Translations under genes and position numbers: made by a program
DNA from: DASQFI01 sp035633215
Lineage (GTDB): Bacteria > Acidobacteriota > Vicinamibacteria > Vicinamibacterales > SCN-69-37
DNA: 64,000 bases
Direction of reading: 5' to 3'
Assembly: GCA_035633215.1 (NCBI GenBank)
Contig: DASQFI010000062.1
Span: forward strand, 390,724-454,723
Notes under the pieces: model-generated
Database searches by the model: none
Seen by the model: the letters and a program-made list of their open reading frames with translations, nothing else
Told to the model about the DNA's origin: nothing
In this document: positions 49,851 to 58,520 of the stretch, piece by piece
How positions within the stretch are numbered: position 1 is the stretch's first letter
How the letters are laid out: each line of letters starts with the position of its first letter

Positions 49851-52505
49851 ATGCGCACGATGACCCGCCTTGCCATTGTTCTGGTCCTCACGGTTCCGAT
49901 CGCCCTGGTCGCGCAGTCGCGCGCCATTCCATCGCCGGAATCGGTGTTCGGTTTTGCGCCGGGCGCCGACCTGAAGCTCGCGACCTACGACCAGGTCCTC
50001 GCCTACTTCCGGCAGATGGACGCCGCATCCGATCGAGTCCGACTGGTCGAGGCGGGCACGACGTCGCAGGGCCGCACGTTCTTCTTCGCGCTCGTGTCGT
50101 CGCCGGCGAATCTCGCGAACCTCGATCGGCTTCGCGAGATCGCGCGGCGCCTCGCGCATCCTGACGGGTTGACCGACGACGAGGCGCGGAAGCTCGCACG
50201 CGAAGGCAAGGCGTTCGTGCACATCGACGGCGGTCTTCACTCGAGCGAAGTGGCGGGTCCGCAGCACACGCCACTGCTCCTCGAGACCGTCGTGCGCACC
50301 GCCGACGACCCCGGAATGCGCGCGATTCTGGACAACGTCGTCCTGATGCTCTGGCCGACGATCAACCCCGATGGCCACCAGATGGTCGCCGAATGGCAGA
50401 TGAAGCACGCGACGTCTCCCGACGCGTCCATTCCGCCGATGCCCGAGCTCTATCAGGATTACGTCGGGCACGACAACAACCGCGACGCATACATGCTGGA
50501 CATGGTCGAGTCGCGGACGCTGGAGCACACCTGGCGGCTGTGGGAGCCGAACATCATCTACGTGCACCACCAGTCGGCGCCGTTCCCGACCCGCATCTGG
50601 CTGCCGCCGTTCGCGGAGCCGATTGCCACGCACGCGCCGTTCCTTCTTTCGCGCGAAGTGAACATGATCGGCATGGCGATCGCGAAAGGCCTCGAGGAGC
50701 GAGGGCAGGTTGGCGCGACGCACATGGGCACCGGCTACGACGCGTGGTACCCGGGCTACATCGATTACCTCCCGATGTTCAAGAACATCGCGGCGTTCTG
50801 GACCGAGACGCAGGGCAACGGCGCGGCGCCGCGCACCTCGGCCCCCGAACAGATTCCCGCGGACATGCGGCGGCCGCAGGCGCTCTATTCCAGCCCCTGG
50901 CTCGGCGGCACGTGGCGGCTGCGCGACGCGGTCGACTACATGCACACGGCGTCGCTGTCCGTGCTCGAATACGCCTCGCGATACAAGGAATCGCTGCTGT
51001 TCAACCGTTATCAGGCGGGCCGCGATCAGATCCTGAACGGCCGCCGCCAGGCGCCGTACGCGTACGTGATTCCACAGGACCAGCGCGATCCGGTTGCTGC
51101 CGTCGAGTTGCTGAGACGGCTCGCGTTCTCCGGAGTGCGCGTGTCGCAGTTGACGGCCGCCGCGACCCTCGACAACACGAGCTACCCGGCGGGCACGTGG
51201 ATCGTGCTCACCGATCAGGAATTCGCCGCGCTGGCGCGGGAAGTGCTCGACGTGCAGAAATACCCGGAGATCCGCGAGTCGCCGAACGGTCCGCTGGATC
51301 AGCCATACGACGCGGCGGGATGGACGCTGCCGCTGGCGATGGGCGTGAAAGTCGTCCCGGTCATGTCGCTCACACGCGCGGACGGAGGCGGTCCCATGCG
51401 GCTGCTCGGTCCACCGGTCGAGTTCAAGGTCAAGCCCGTGCCGTACGTGTCCGGCCGCGACGACGCGTCGCCGTTCGACAGCGTGCCGGGGATTGGATTC
51501 GACTCGAACCCGAACGCGGCGGCGGTCGTCCCACCTGCTGGACGCGTCTCGGGAGCCGGACCTGCGCTTGCCGTGAATCCGGCGCAGAACAACGCGTTTC
51601 GCGCGATCAACCGCGCGTGGCGGACCGGCGGCGATGTGCGGTTCGTGTCCGGCGCCGGGAATGCATCGGCGTCCAGCTACGTGATCAGCGGCGTTCCCGC
51701 GGCCGAACAGGATCAACTCGCCCGTTCGCTCGCCCTCACCGCCGAGCGGACGTCGCCGACGGGCGTTCCGGTTCGGCGTCCACGCATCGCGCTGTTCCGG
51801 CCGGCGAGTCCAAGCATGGACGAGGGATGGACGCGGTGGGTGCTCGAGCAGTACGGCTTCGAGTTCACGAGGATCCTGGCGACGGACATCCAGGCGGGAT
51901 CCCTGCGCAGCAAGTACGACGTGCTGATTCTCGCGAACGACGGCAGTGTGCTCGAGGGCCCGGGTCGCGGTGGGCGGGGCGGAGCGCCCGCAGCGCCACC
52001 GCCGCCGCAGGTATCGTCGAACAACGAGGCGCGCGTGCGCGCGATCGACGAGTTCGTGAAAGCGGGCGGCACGCTCGTCTGCTTCAACCGCGCCAGCACG
52101 TTCGCGATCGATCAATTGAAATTGCCGGTCCGGAACGTGACGGCTGGCCTCGGCCGGCAGGATTTCTTCGTCGGCGGATCGTTGCTTCAGGTGACGGCGG
52201 ATCCAATGCAGCGCGTCATGGCCGGCATGCCGGACAAGGCCGCCGTCTTCTTCGACAACGGTCCGGCCTTCGAGACGCTCGTCGGGTTCAAGGGCGCCGT
52301 GCTCGCGGGTTACGATCAGACCGGGACGCCGCTGCTGTCAGGCTTCCTGCTCGGCGAGAAGTTCCTGCAGGGCAAGGCCGCGGCACTCGACGTCGAATAC
52401 GGCGAGGGCCACGTCGTGCTGCTCGGCTTCCGGCCGCAGTGGCGCGGCCAGCCGTTCGGCACGTTCCGGGTGATTTTCAATGCGCTGTTGTTGGGGAAAA
52501 GCTGA
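49851..52505 (+). CDS. Secreted M14 carboxypeptidase-like protein
   Basis: An 884-residue exported protein; I chose ATG 49851 (signal TRLAIVLVLTVPIALVAQ), with ATG 49836 and 49860 as alternatives. The zinc motif is HIDGGLHSSEVAG (HxxE) with the third region YVGHDNNRDAYM and VHHQSAPFPTRIW. Two thirds along it turns into the same beta-rich C-terminal half as the 42553 gene (AYVIPQDQRDPVAAVELLRR, RIALFRPASPSMDEGWT). A Gly/Arg insert lies at about 51950-52020. It is a paralogue of that gene and probably a secreted exopeptidase. Confidence 0.9.
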   Translation: MRTMTRLAIVLVLTVPIALVAQSRAIPSPESVFGFAPGADLKLATYDQVLAYFRQMDAASDRVRLVEAGTTSQGRTFFFALVSSPANLANLDRLREIARRLAHPDGLTDDEARKLAREGKAFVHIDGGLHSSEVAGPQHTPLLLETVVRTADDPGMRAILDNVVLMLWPTINPDGHQMVAEWQMKHATSPDASIPPMPELYQDYVGHDNNRDAYMLDMVESRTLEHTWRLWEPNIIYVHHQSAPFPTRIWLPPFAEPIATHAPFLLSREVNMIGMAIAKGLEERGQVGATHMGTGYDAWYPGYIDYLPMFKNIAAFWTETQGNGAAPRTSAPEQIPADMRRPQALYSSPWLGGTWRLRDAVDYMHTASLSVLEYASRYKESLLFNRYQAGRDQILNGRRQAPYAYVIPQDQRDPVAAVELLRRLAFSGVRVSQLTAAATLDNTSYPAGTWIVLTDQEFAALAREVLDVQKYPEIRESPNGPLDQPYDAAGWTLPLAMGVKVVPVMSLTRADGGGPMRLLGPPVEFKVKPVPYVSGRDDASPFDSVPGIGFDSNPNAAAVVPPAGRVSGAGPALAVNPAQNNAFRAINRAWRTGGDVRFVSGAGNASASSYVISGVPAAEQDQLARSLALTAERTSPTGVPVRRPRIALFRPASPSMDEGWTRWVLEQYGFEFTRILATDIQAGSLRSKYDVLILANDGSVLEGPGRGGRGGAPAAPPPPQVSSNNEARVRAIDEFVKAGGTLVCFNRASTFAIDQLKLPVRNVTAGLGRQDFFVGGSLLQVTADPMQRVMAGMPDKAAVFFDNGPAFETLVGFKGAVLAGYDQTGTPLLSGFLLGEKFLQGKAAALDVEYGEGHVVLLGFRPQWRGQPFGTFRVIFNALLLGKS

Positions 52506-52555
52506 AGAGGCGCAAAGGCAGGACGGTCGTCGCCGGGGTTCGGCTCGGGCGGGAC

Positions 52556-52846
52556 CTACTCGATCGGGAAAACGGTTTCGAGTCCTTCCACTGGACGCGG
52601 AATCACGTGCACGCCGACGAGCTCGCCGACCTTCCGCGCCGCCGCGGCGCCTGCGTCCGTCGCGGCCTTGACCGAGGCCACGTCGCCACGAACGATCGCC
52701 GTCACGAGTCCGGCGTCGACTTTCTGCCAGCCGACGAAGACGACGTTCGCGGTCTTCACCATCGCGTCGGTCGCTTCGATCATCCCGACGAGACCGCGCG
52801 TCTCGACCAGGCCGAGCGCTTCGCCGGGCAGTTCGTTGGTGGGCAT
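52556..52846 (-). CDS. Bacterial microcompartment shell protein, BMC-H (PduA/EutM type)
   Basis: A 96-residue shell subunit with one BMC domain. ALGLVETRGLVGMIEATDAM, FVGWQKVDAGLVTAIVRGDV and ATDAGAAAARKVGELVGVHV, ending HVIPRP, match the canonical PduA/CcmK fold that forms hexameric tiles with a central pore. It starts 27 bases after the D-threonine-aldolase-like gene on the same strand, so both are probably co-transcribed. No other shell protein, vertex protein or signature core enzyme is in the window. Either this is a satellite of a locus elsewhere or a stand-alone shell protein. Confidence 0.95.
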   Translation of the reverse strand: MPTNELPGEALGLVETRGLVGMIEATDAMVKTANVVFVGWQKVDAGLVTAIVRGDVASVKAATDAGAAAARKVGELVGVHVIPRPVEGLETVFPIE

Positions 52847-52873
52847 CAGGCCTGGATTCTACATCATCCGCCT

Positions 52874-54001
52874 TCACCAGACCTTGGCTCGCGCCGCGAC
52901 AGGAATGCGGTCGACGATCGCGAGCCCATCGACGAGCAGCAGTTCCTCGGCCAGATTCGCGACGACACACGCGTGATTCGGCAGGATGTGGACGCGATCC
53001 CCGGGCTTCAGCCGGCAGTCCGGCGTGACCTTCGCGACGGAGTGCTCTTCCGAGAGGCGTTCGATGACGATCGACGGATCTGGAGTCCGCGCCTCGAGGC
53101 TCGCGTAGACGAACCCATAACCGACCGTCGTGCCGAAACCGCGCAGGCCATCCGTGCTGAGCGTCTTCGATCCGGCGTCGAAGACGACCCGCGCCGCGTC
53201 CGGCCGGCTGACGACGGTCGCGACGACGCCGAGCGAGCACTGATCGAGCGTCGCCGAGCCCAATCCGACCTGCGTGCGATCGAAGAAGACGTAGTTGCCG
53301 GGCCGCATCTCGGTGACGCCGGTCTGCGATGTGACGAAGCGGGCAGTGGGCGTCGCGCCGACGCTGATCTCGCGGACGTCGAAGCCCGCCGTACGCAGGC
53401 CATCCGCGAGGTGCGAGAGAATCTCGACTTCCCGCGCGGCAATTTGCTCGAGGGTGGTCGCCGACTCCGCGTGGTACCCGTGACCGGCGTGGCTGAGCAG
53501 GCCCAGGAACCGGAGGCCCGGGCACGCCGCGATCTCTCGAGCCGTCTCGAGCGCGTCAGACGCGTCCGGATTGATCCCGCACCGATGGAATCCGACGTCC
53601 ACCTTGATCAGCACATCGAGGTGCCGGCCTGCGCCCGCCATGACGTCCGACCACTGACGGGCGACCTCGAGGTTGTCCACGACGATCGAAAGCCGAACGC
53701 GATCCTGGAGCATCAGGACACGGTTCGCATTCATCGGGTTGGTGGGATAGGGCAGCCGAATGTCGTTGATCCCGGCATCGGCGAACACTTCGGCTTCGCC
53801 CAGCTTGGCGCAGCACACGCCCACCGCGCCGGCGTCGATCTGCATACGCGCGATGGCCGGGCTCTTGTGGGTCTTCGCGTGCGGACGCAGGCGGATGCCT
53901 GCGCTGGACGCGCGCGACTGCATGACCGCGATGTTCGTCTGCAGCCGGGAACGGTCGATGTACACACGAGGCGTGGGGATGGAGTGGAGTGATTCTGTCA
54001 T
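52874..54001 (-). CDS. D-threonine aldolase-like PLP enzyme
   Basis: A 375-residue protein of the alanine-racemase-like fold used by D-threonine aldolase and D-serine dehydratase (DSD1). IRLRPHAKTHKSPAIARMQI holds the PLP-binding Lys; later are VDVGFHRCGI and the metal site GDRVHILPNHACVVANL (His-x-Cys). D-threonine or D-serine would be cleaved to give glycine or pyruvate plus aldehyde or ammonia. The neighbour downstream on the same strand is the BMC shell protein, which suggests that the aldehyde product could be handled inside a compartment. Upstream is the long word repeat at 54020-54290. Confidence 0.9.
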   Translation of the reverse strand: MTESLHSIPTPRVYIDRSRLQTNIAVMQSRASSAGIRLRPHAKTHKSPAIARMQIDAGAVGVCCAKLGEAEVFADAGINDIRLPYPTNPMNANRVLMLQDRVRLSIVVDNLEVARQWSDVMAGAGRHLDVLIKVDVGFHRCGINPDASDALETAREIAACPGLRFLGLLSHAGHGYHAESATTLEQIAAREVEILSHLADGLRTAGFDVREISVGATPTARFVTSQTGVTEMRPGNYVFFDRTQVGLGSATLDQCSLGVVATVVSRPDAARVVFDAGSKTLSTDGLRGFGTTVGYGFVYASLEARTPDPSIVIERLSEEHSVAKVTPDCRLKPGDRVHILPNHACVVANLAEELLLVDGLAIVDRIPVAARAKVW

Positions 54002-54019
54002 CTGAGATTTGAAAGCTTG

Positions 54020-54290
54020 AATCTGTAATCTAGGCTGAAATCGGGAAATCGGGGAATCTGAAATCTATCGAGAATCGGGGAATCTATCGGGGAATCGGGG
54101 GAACGGAGAATCGGGGGAACGGAGAATCGGGGGAATCGGGGGATCGGTTGGCTACCAACCGCTGGGAATCCAGGCGACTTTCGATCCCGCTCGGACCGTG
54201 CAGATCCGAGCGGTTTCGATTAGAGATCGCAGATTCCCGGATTGCCGGACGATTTCAGATTACAGAGTACAGATTTCAGATCGACGCTAA
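54020..54290. repeat. GGAATC / ATCGGGGAATC word array with inverted arms
   Basis: Tandem units GGGGAATCTATCGGGGAATC and GGGGGAACGGAGAATC run 54040-54150; a centre with CGATCCCGCTCGGACCGTGC and its complement GATCCGAGCGG follows, then GATTCCCGGATTGCC and TTCAGATTACAGAG words. It fills the gap between the D-threonine-aldolase-like start and the DUF1501 stop. Same words as 15540-15628. No gene is seen here. Confidence 0.8.
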
Positions 54291-55519
54291 GCCAGGAACC
54301 CGACAGGGCTCTTGTACGCGTAACCCGGAAATATCTTAGAGACATCCCTGGCGCCCAGATGCTTCGTGACGCTTTCGGCGAACACGTCGCGGAAGTCGGT
54401 CGTAATCGCGAGGTCGCGGCCCTGCCAGAGCTGGTCGCGCTCGAGGCCCGGCCATTTGCCGTAGACCTTGCCACCCTTGACGTTGCCGCCGAGGATGAGC
54501 ATCGCGTTGCCGTGGCCGTGGTCCGTGCCGCGGTTGCCGTTCTCTTTTACCGTCCGGCCGAACTCCGACATCGTCACGACGAGGACGTCCGCCATGCGAT
54601 CGCCGAGGTCCTGCGCGAAAGCGGCGATCGCCGACGAGAAGTCGTTGAGGCGGTTCGCGATCTGCCCCTGCGTGCTGCCTTCGTTCGCGTGGTGATCCCA
54701 GTTGCCGGTTTCGGTGAACGCGACTTCCAGGCCCATGTCGCCCTTGATGATCTGCGCGATCTGCCGCAGCGCGTCGCCGTAAGCCGACGCCGGGTACTGC
54801 GCGCCGTTCGACGGCGTGTAGCCCGCCGGATTGGCTTCCTTCATCATCTTGACGGCGTCGAACGCTTCCTTGCCGGTCGGGCGAAGCAGCGAATCGGCGG
54901 CCTGCGCGTACTGCGATTCGAAGGACGTCGACATCATCTCGGTCGCCATGCCGGCGCGCACGCCGAATTGCCCGAGCTGGCCGATGGCGAGCGCGGGCGC
55001 CGTGCCCTGGAGCGTGCGCGGGAGGTTTGGCGCAAGCGCTACGGCCCGGAACGGGCTCGCGTTGTCGTGCTCCTTCGCGTGCAGGTAGCGGTTGAGCCAG
55101 CCGTCGCGCGTGCTCTTCAAGCCCGGCGTGCCGCTTTCCATGTAGTCCTGCGCATCGAAGTGCGATCGCGTCTCGTCGTGCGACCCGCAGGCGTGCACGA
55201 TCGCCAGCTCACCGCGCTTGAAGTGTGGATGAAGCGACGCCATCCGCGGGTGCAGTCCGAAGAAGCCGTCCAGATCGAGCGCACCGTCGCGCTCGTTGGG
55301 CTTCGGAATCGCGATCGAGGGCCGGGCGTTGTAGTACGCCTTCTCGCCGAACGGCACGACCATGTTGAGCCCGTCCACGGCGCCGCGCTGGAAGATCGCG
55401 ACGAGCACCTTCTTGCGGGTCTGCGCGACCTCCGCGGCCCGCGCGATGAACTGCGGCGCAAAGCCGAGACTGACGAGCGCGAGGCTGCCGTTCTTGAGGA
55501 AAACGCGTCGAGTCATCAT
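54287..55519 (-). CDS. DUF1501 protein, Tat-exported
   Basis: A 410-residue protein. The N-terminus TRRVFLKNGSLALVSLGFAP is a twin-arginine signal. It has VAIFQRGAVDGLNMVVPFGE, HACGSHDETRSHFDAQDYME, WDHHANEGSTQGQIANRLND and VTMSEFGRTVKENGNRGTDH, the DUF1501 core related to the alkaline-phosphatase/sulfatase fold. It always lies beside DUF1800 genes, as here 42 bases away, so the two probably act together in the periplasm. Role unknown. The ATG is at 55519 or 55516. Confidence 0.9.
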   Translation of the reverse strand: MMTRRVFLKNGSLALVSLGFAPQFIARAAEVAQTRKKVLVAIFQRGAVDGLNMVVPFGEKAYYNARPSIAIPKPNERDGALDLDGFFGLHPRMASLHPHFKRGELAIVHACGSHDETRSHFDAQDYMESGTPGLKSTRDGWLNRYLHAKEHDNASPFRAVALAPNLPRTLQGTAPALAIGQLGQFGVRAGMATEMMSTSFESQYAQAADSLLRPTGKEAFDAVKMMKEANPAGYTPSNGAQYPASAYGDALRQIAQIIKGDMGLEVAFTETGNWDHHANEGSTQGQIANRLNDFSSAIAAFAQDLGDRMADVLVVTMSEFGRTVKENGNRGTDHGHGNAMLILGGNVKGGKVYGKWPGLERDQLWQGRDLAITTDFRDVFAESVTKHLGARDVSKIFPGYAYKSPVGFLA

Positions 55520-55561
55520 GACAAGTGCTCCTTGTCAGGCCCCAGGCCTATGGGCCTTTCC

Positions 55562-57478
55562 CTACCGTCTCTGAAACTCCGGCGATCCGAGCGCCAGCGC
55601 GACGAGCTGTTGCGGGCTCTCGGCGCGCGCGAGCGTCTGCCGCGTCGTGTCCGCGACCTGGCCGGTCAGGATCGTCTGGATGAGTTTTTCGAGCGTGGCT
55701 TCGCTCGTGTCGGGCGCGAGCGACGCCATATCGAGCTGGAGCGGCATTCGCGCCATCTGCGCAGGACGCAGCGGCTGTCCGAGCCCACCCTGGGGCTGGT
55801 TCGGACGCGGACGCGGATTCGGCGGCAGCTGACCGGCCGGCGCTCCCGGCTGTCCAAGCGGACCGACGACGTTCGGCGGCGCACCAGGCTGTCCTGGTTG
55901 TCCTGGTTGTCCCGGACGGCCCCCACGGCCGCCGCCTAGCCCCTGTCCCCCGTTCACGAGCGACACGGCAAAGTTCATGCGATTGAGGAGCGCGCCCGTG
56001 TTGACCCAGGCGTCCGCGGTCATGGAGTACCCAGTCGGCGGCTGGCAGCCGTAGAGCGGCATGCCGAGCTGCTGCATGGCCTGCACGAGCGGCTGCGCGT
56101 TCACGACCGTCGCCCCCGAGGCGCGGATCGCGGACACGACGAATTCGAACGGCGTCTTCACCTTGGCGCGGTACGCCTCGGCGGCGAAGAACTCCGGTGA
56201 GGTGATGATGACGCGCGTGACTTCGCGCAGGTCGCCCTTCGTGTCGAGGAACTTCCTGGCCGCGCGATCGACGAGTGCCTTGGGCGGCTCATCTGAGACG
56301 AAGCGCTGCGCGAGCTTGAAAGAAATGTGGCGCGCGGTCGATGGGTGCTTGGCCAGCATGTCGAGCACGCGCTCGCCCTCTTCCTGGCCGCCGCCCTTGG
56401 GGAAGTGCGCACCGAGGATCACCTTTTCGGTCGCGTCATGCGTCTGCGACCGGAACAGGAAGCTGCCGCCCATCCGCGGCTGATCGATCGTCCAGCCCGT
56501 CAGCGCGCGTGCCACCTCGATGACGTCCTTCTGCGTATAGCCGCCGTCCACGCCGAGCGTGTGGAGCTCCATCAGCTCACGGGCGTAGTTCTCGTTGAGC
56601 CCGCGCTGCGGACGCTGCTGCTGTGGCCGGCGCATCTGTTCGAGCCGCTGCATGAGCTGGCGTCGCTGCTCGGGCCGCAACCGCGGATCGTTCAACCGGC
56701 GCTCCATCTCCGGGCTGATCATGACCGCCGCGTTGGGCGAGGAGCTCTGGAAGTTGTCGAGATAGAACAGCATCGCGGGGCTGTGCGCGGTTGCGCCCAG
56801 CAGGTCGCGGAAGCTGCCGAACACGTGCGGACGGATGACGTTCTGCTCGTAGTCGGTCAGGTACTGCCGCACCTGGCCCTTGCCGATGAACACGTTGAAG
56901 TGGTTGAACCAGAAGTCGACGAGCACTTCCTCGAGCTGGCGCTCGGACATGGCGGCCCGCAGGATCTTGGCCTGCATCAATTCCTGGGTAATGTTTTGCG
57001 CCTGCTGCTGGAGCATTCGGAGCTCCGGCGGCGGCGGCTGGCGCGGCGGCGTCGCGGGCGGCGCCGTCATCGTCGGATCGCCTGTCACGGGCGGCGGTGC
57101 CTGCTGCGCCTGCTGGCGCTGAAGCTCCCGGCGCATCTGGTCGGCCGCCGCGAACTTCTCGCCGAGGTCGCGCGCGTCCATGGTGAGCGTCTCGAACTCC
57201 GCGAGACGCGCGTCCATCGCGGCGTTGGCGACCCGCTCGGGGTGCAGCTGCTGGTCGATGTACGCCGCGAGCCCCGTCTGCTGCACGCGCTCGACGTCGC
57301 CAGGCCGCGCGCCAAACCCCACGCGGTTCAGCACATGAGTGATCGTCTTGACGTCCGGCTTTCCGGGCACCGCGCTGTCGCGCTGGGCGGACAGCTGACC
57401 CGCCGTCAATGAAAGGAGACCGGCCACCGCGACGAGCGCCGCCAGCCGGCGGAATGGGCGATAGGCGTTAGGCGTCAT
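55562..57478 (-). CDS. DUF1800 protein, exported
   Basis: A 638-residue protein with signal (RLAALVAVAGLLSLTAGQLS). It has THVLNRVGFGARPGDVERVQ, LVDFWFNHFNVFIGKG, LNENYARELMELHTLGVDGG and ARALTGWTI, and ends VALALGSPEFQRR, all DUF1800 features. Inserts of Pro/Gln (about 57010-57110) and Gly/Pro/Arg (GGRGGRPGQPGQPGQ, about 55780-55945) are not part of the core. It precedes DUF1501 on the same strand, the usual pair. Function unknown. Confidence 0.9.
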   Translation of the reverse strand: MTPNAYRPFRRLAALVAVAGLLSLTAGQLSAQRDSAVPGKPDVKTITHVLNRVGFGARPGDVERVQQTGLAAYIDQQLHPERVANAAMDARLAEFETLTMDARDLGEKFAAADQMRRELQRQQAQQAPPPVTGDPTMTAPPATPPRQPPPPELRMLQQQAQNITQELMQAKILRAAMSERQLEEVLVDFWFNHFNVFIGKGQVRQYLTDYEQNVIRPHVFGSFRDLLGATAHSPAMLFYLDNFQSSSPNAAVMISPEMERRLNDPRLRPEQRRQLMQRLEQMRRPQQQRPQRGLNENYARELMELHTLGVDGGYTQKDVIEVARALTGWTIDQPRMGGSFLFRSQTHDATEKVILGAHFPKGGGQEEGERVLDMLAKHPSTARHISFKLAQRFVSDEPPKALVDRAARKFLDTKGDLREVTRVIITSPEFFAAEAYRAKVKTPFEFVVSAIRASGATVVNAQPLVQAMQQLGMPLYGCQPPTGYSMTADAWVNTGALLNRMNFAVSLVNGGQGLGGGRGGRPGQPGQPGQPGAPPNVVGPLGQPGAPAGQLPPNPRPRPNQPQGGLGQPLRPAQMARMPLQLDMASLAPDTSEATLEKLIQTILTGQVADTTRQTLARAESPQQLVALALGSPEFQRR

Positions 57479-57596
57479 ACACCCCTTTTAGACCTGTCGG
57501 CGCCAAAAAGGGAACACTGGCGCGGTCAGGCCTATTCTGACGGTTCCCGCCCGCTTTCGGACAGCCCTGGCAGGTGGTTTGCACCGAAAAAGCCTT

Positions 57597-58418
57597 ATGA
57601 CCAGAACTGCAATCGCCCTCATCGTCCTCACGGTGGCCGCGGGGTGTTCACGCGGCACCGATCTCGAGAAGATCCCGGTCGGCTCGGACGTCCAGCTCAC
57701 GCGGCAGGACGGCGGCGTCGTCGAAGGCAAGCTCGCGGCGCGCGACGAGCAGACCGTGAAAGTGGATGTCGGGCGGACGACGCGCTCCGTGCCGCGTAAG
57801 GAAATCGCGGACGTGCGCGTCGTCGAGCCGAACGCCAAGCCCGTCGAGCTGCCGCCGATCGCGAAGTTTCGCGAGTACACCATCCCGAGCGGTACCAAGA
57901 TCTCGGTGAAGCTGGGAGAGGCCGTCGGGTCGGCGACAAGTCATGTCGGTGATGCCGTCACGGCGACCCTGGCCGATCCGGTCACGGTAGATGGCTTGCA
58001 GGTCCTGCCGGCCGGCAGCACGGTCCGCGGCGAAGTCACCGCGGCCGAGCCATCGGGCAAGGTCAAAGGACGCGCCAGTCTCGCGCTGGAGTTCAAGAGC
58101 GTGACGGCTCATGGGGAAAGCTATCCGCTTGACGCGAAGTTCTCGATGGTCGCGCCCTCGACCAGGAATCGTGACATCGACAAGGTCGCTTTGCCCGCGG
58201 CGGGCGGCGCGATCATCGGCGCGATCATTGGCGGGGGGAAAGGTGCAGCTGTCGGCGCCGCCGTGGGCGGCGGCGCGGGCACGGCCGCGGTCCTCATGAC
58301 GAAAGGCAAGGACGTCGGGCTGTCGAGCGGGACGGAACTGGCCGTGACGACTGGACGGGCTATTGAAGTGAAGGTCCCCATCCAAGGGCAAAGGGCAGAG
58401 GGCAAAGGGCAGAGGTGA
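57597..58418 (+). CDS. Glycine-zipper lipoprotein (copy B) with repeat-derived tail
   Basis: A 273-residue lipoprotein, ATG 57597, with lipobox LTVAAGC. A short beta domain (IPVGSDVQLTRQDGGVVEGK) is followed by YTIPSGTKISVKLGEAVGSA, VLPAGSTVRGEVTAAEPSGK and a glycine zipper GGAIIGAIIGGGKGAAVGA. The layout mirrors the protein at 40853, so the two are paralogues. The last residues (QGQRAEGKGQR) are encoded by the repeat at 58383-58520. Function unknown; likely outer-membrane linked. Confidence 0.85.
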   Translation: MTRTAIALIVLTVAAGCSRGTDLEKIPVGSDVQLTRQDGGVVEGKLAARDEQTVKVDVGRTTRSVPRKEIADVRVVEPNAKPVELPPIAKFREYTIPSGTKISVKLGEAVGSATSHVGDAVTATLADPVTVDGLQVLPAGSTVRGEVTAAEPSGKVKGRASLALEFKSVTAHGESYPLDAKFSMVAPSTRNRDIDKVALPAAGGAIIGAIIGGGKGAAVGAAVGGGAGTAAVLMTKGKDVGLSSGTELAVTTGRAIEVKVPIQGQRAEGKGQR

Positions 58419-58520
58419 GGTTGAAGGGGAAAGGGAAGAGTTCGGACGCTTTTCCCTTTCCCCTCCCTTCGCCCTTTCACCTTCCCCCTCTCCTTTGCCC
58501 TCTGCCCTTTGCCCTTCTCA
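58383..58520. repeat. AGGGCAAAGGGCAGAGG word hairpin, partly coding
   Basis: CAAGGGCAAAGGGCAGAGGG, then GAGGTTGAAGGGGAAAGGGAAG, answered by CTTTTCCCTTTCCCCTCC and CTCCTTTGCCCTCTGCCC to TTTGCCCTTCTC. Left arm encodes the C-terminus and stop of the lipoprotein. It lies between convergent genes. Same word as 8918-8950. Confidence 0.88.

Noticed and set aside
49806..52115. A 769-codon minus-strand frame opposite the second M14 gene
   Set aside because: No motif, strong Arg/Val bias, complete overlap with a convincing peptidase.
52506..52555. A second shell or core gene next to the BMC protein
   Set aside because: The short gap to the convergent M14 gene is too small for a gene and holds no further shell sequence.
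50393..53992. A 1199-codon plus-strand frame over the second M14, BMC and D-threonine-aldolase-like genes
   Set aside because: It runs antisense to the BMC and PLP enzymes and out of frame with M14; the protein is Arg-rich shadow sequence.
54020..54160. Tandem GGAATC units looked at as a CRISPR array
   Set aside because: Units are only about 10-17 bases, there are no unique spacers of 30 bases, and no cas genes are near.
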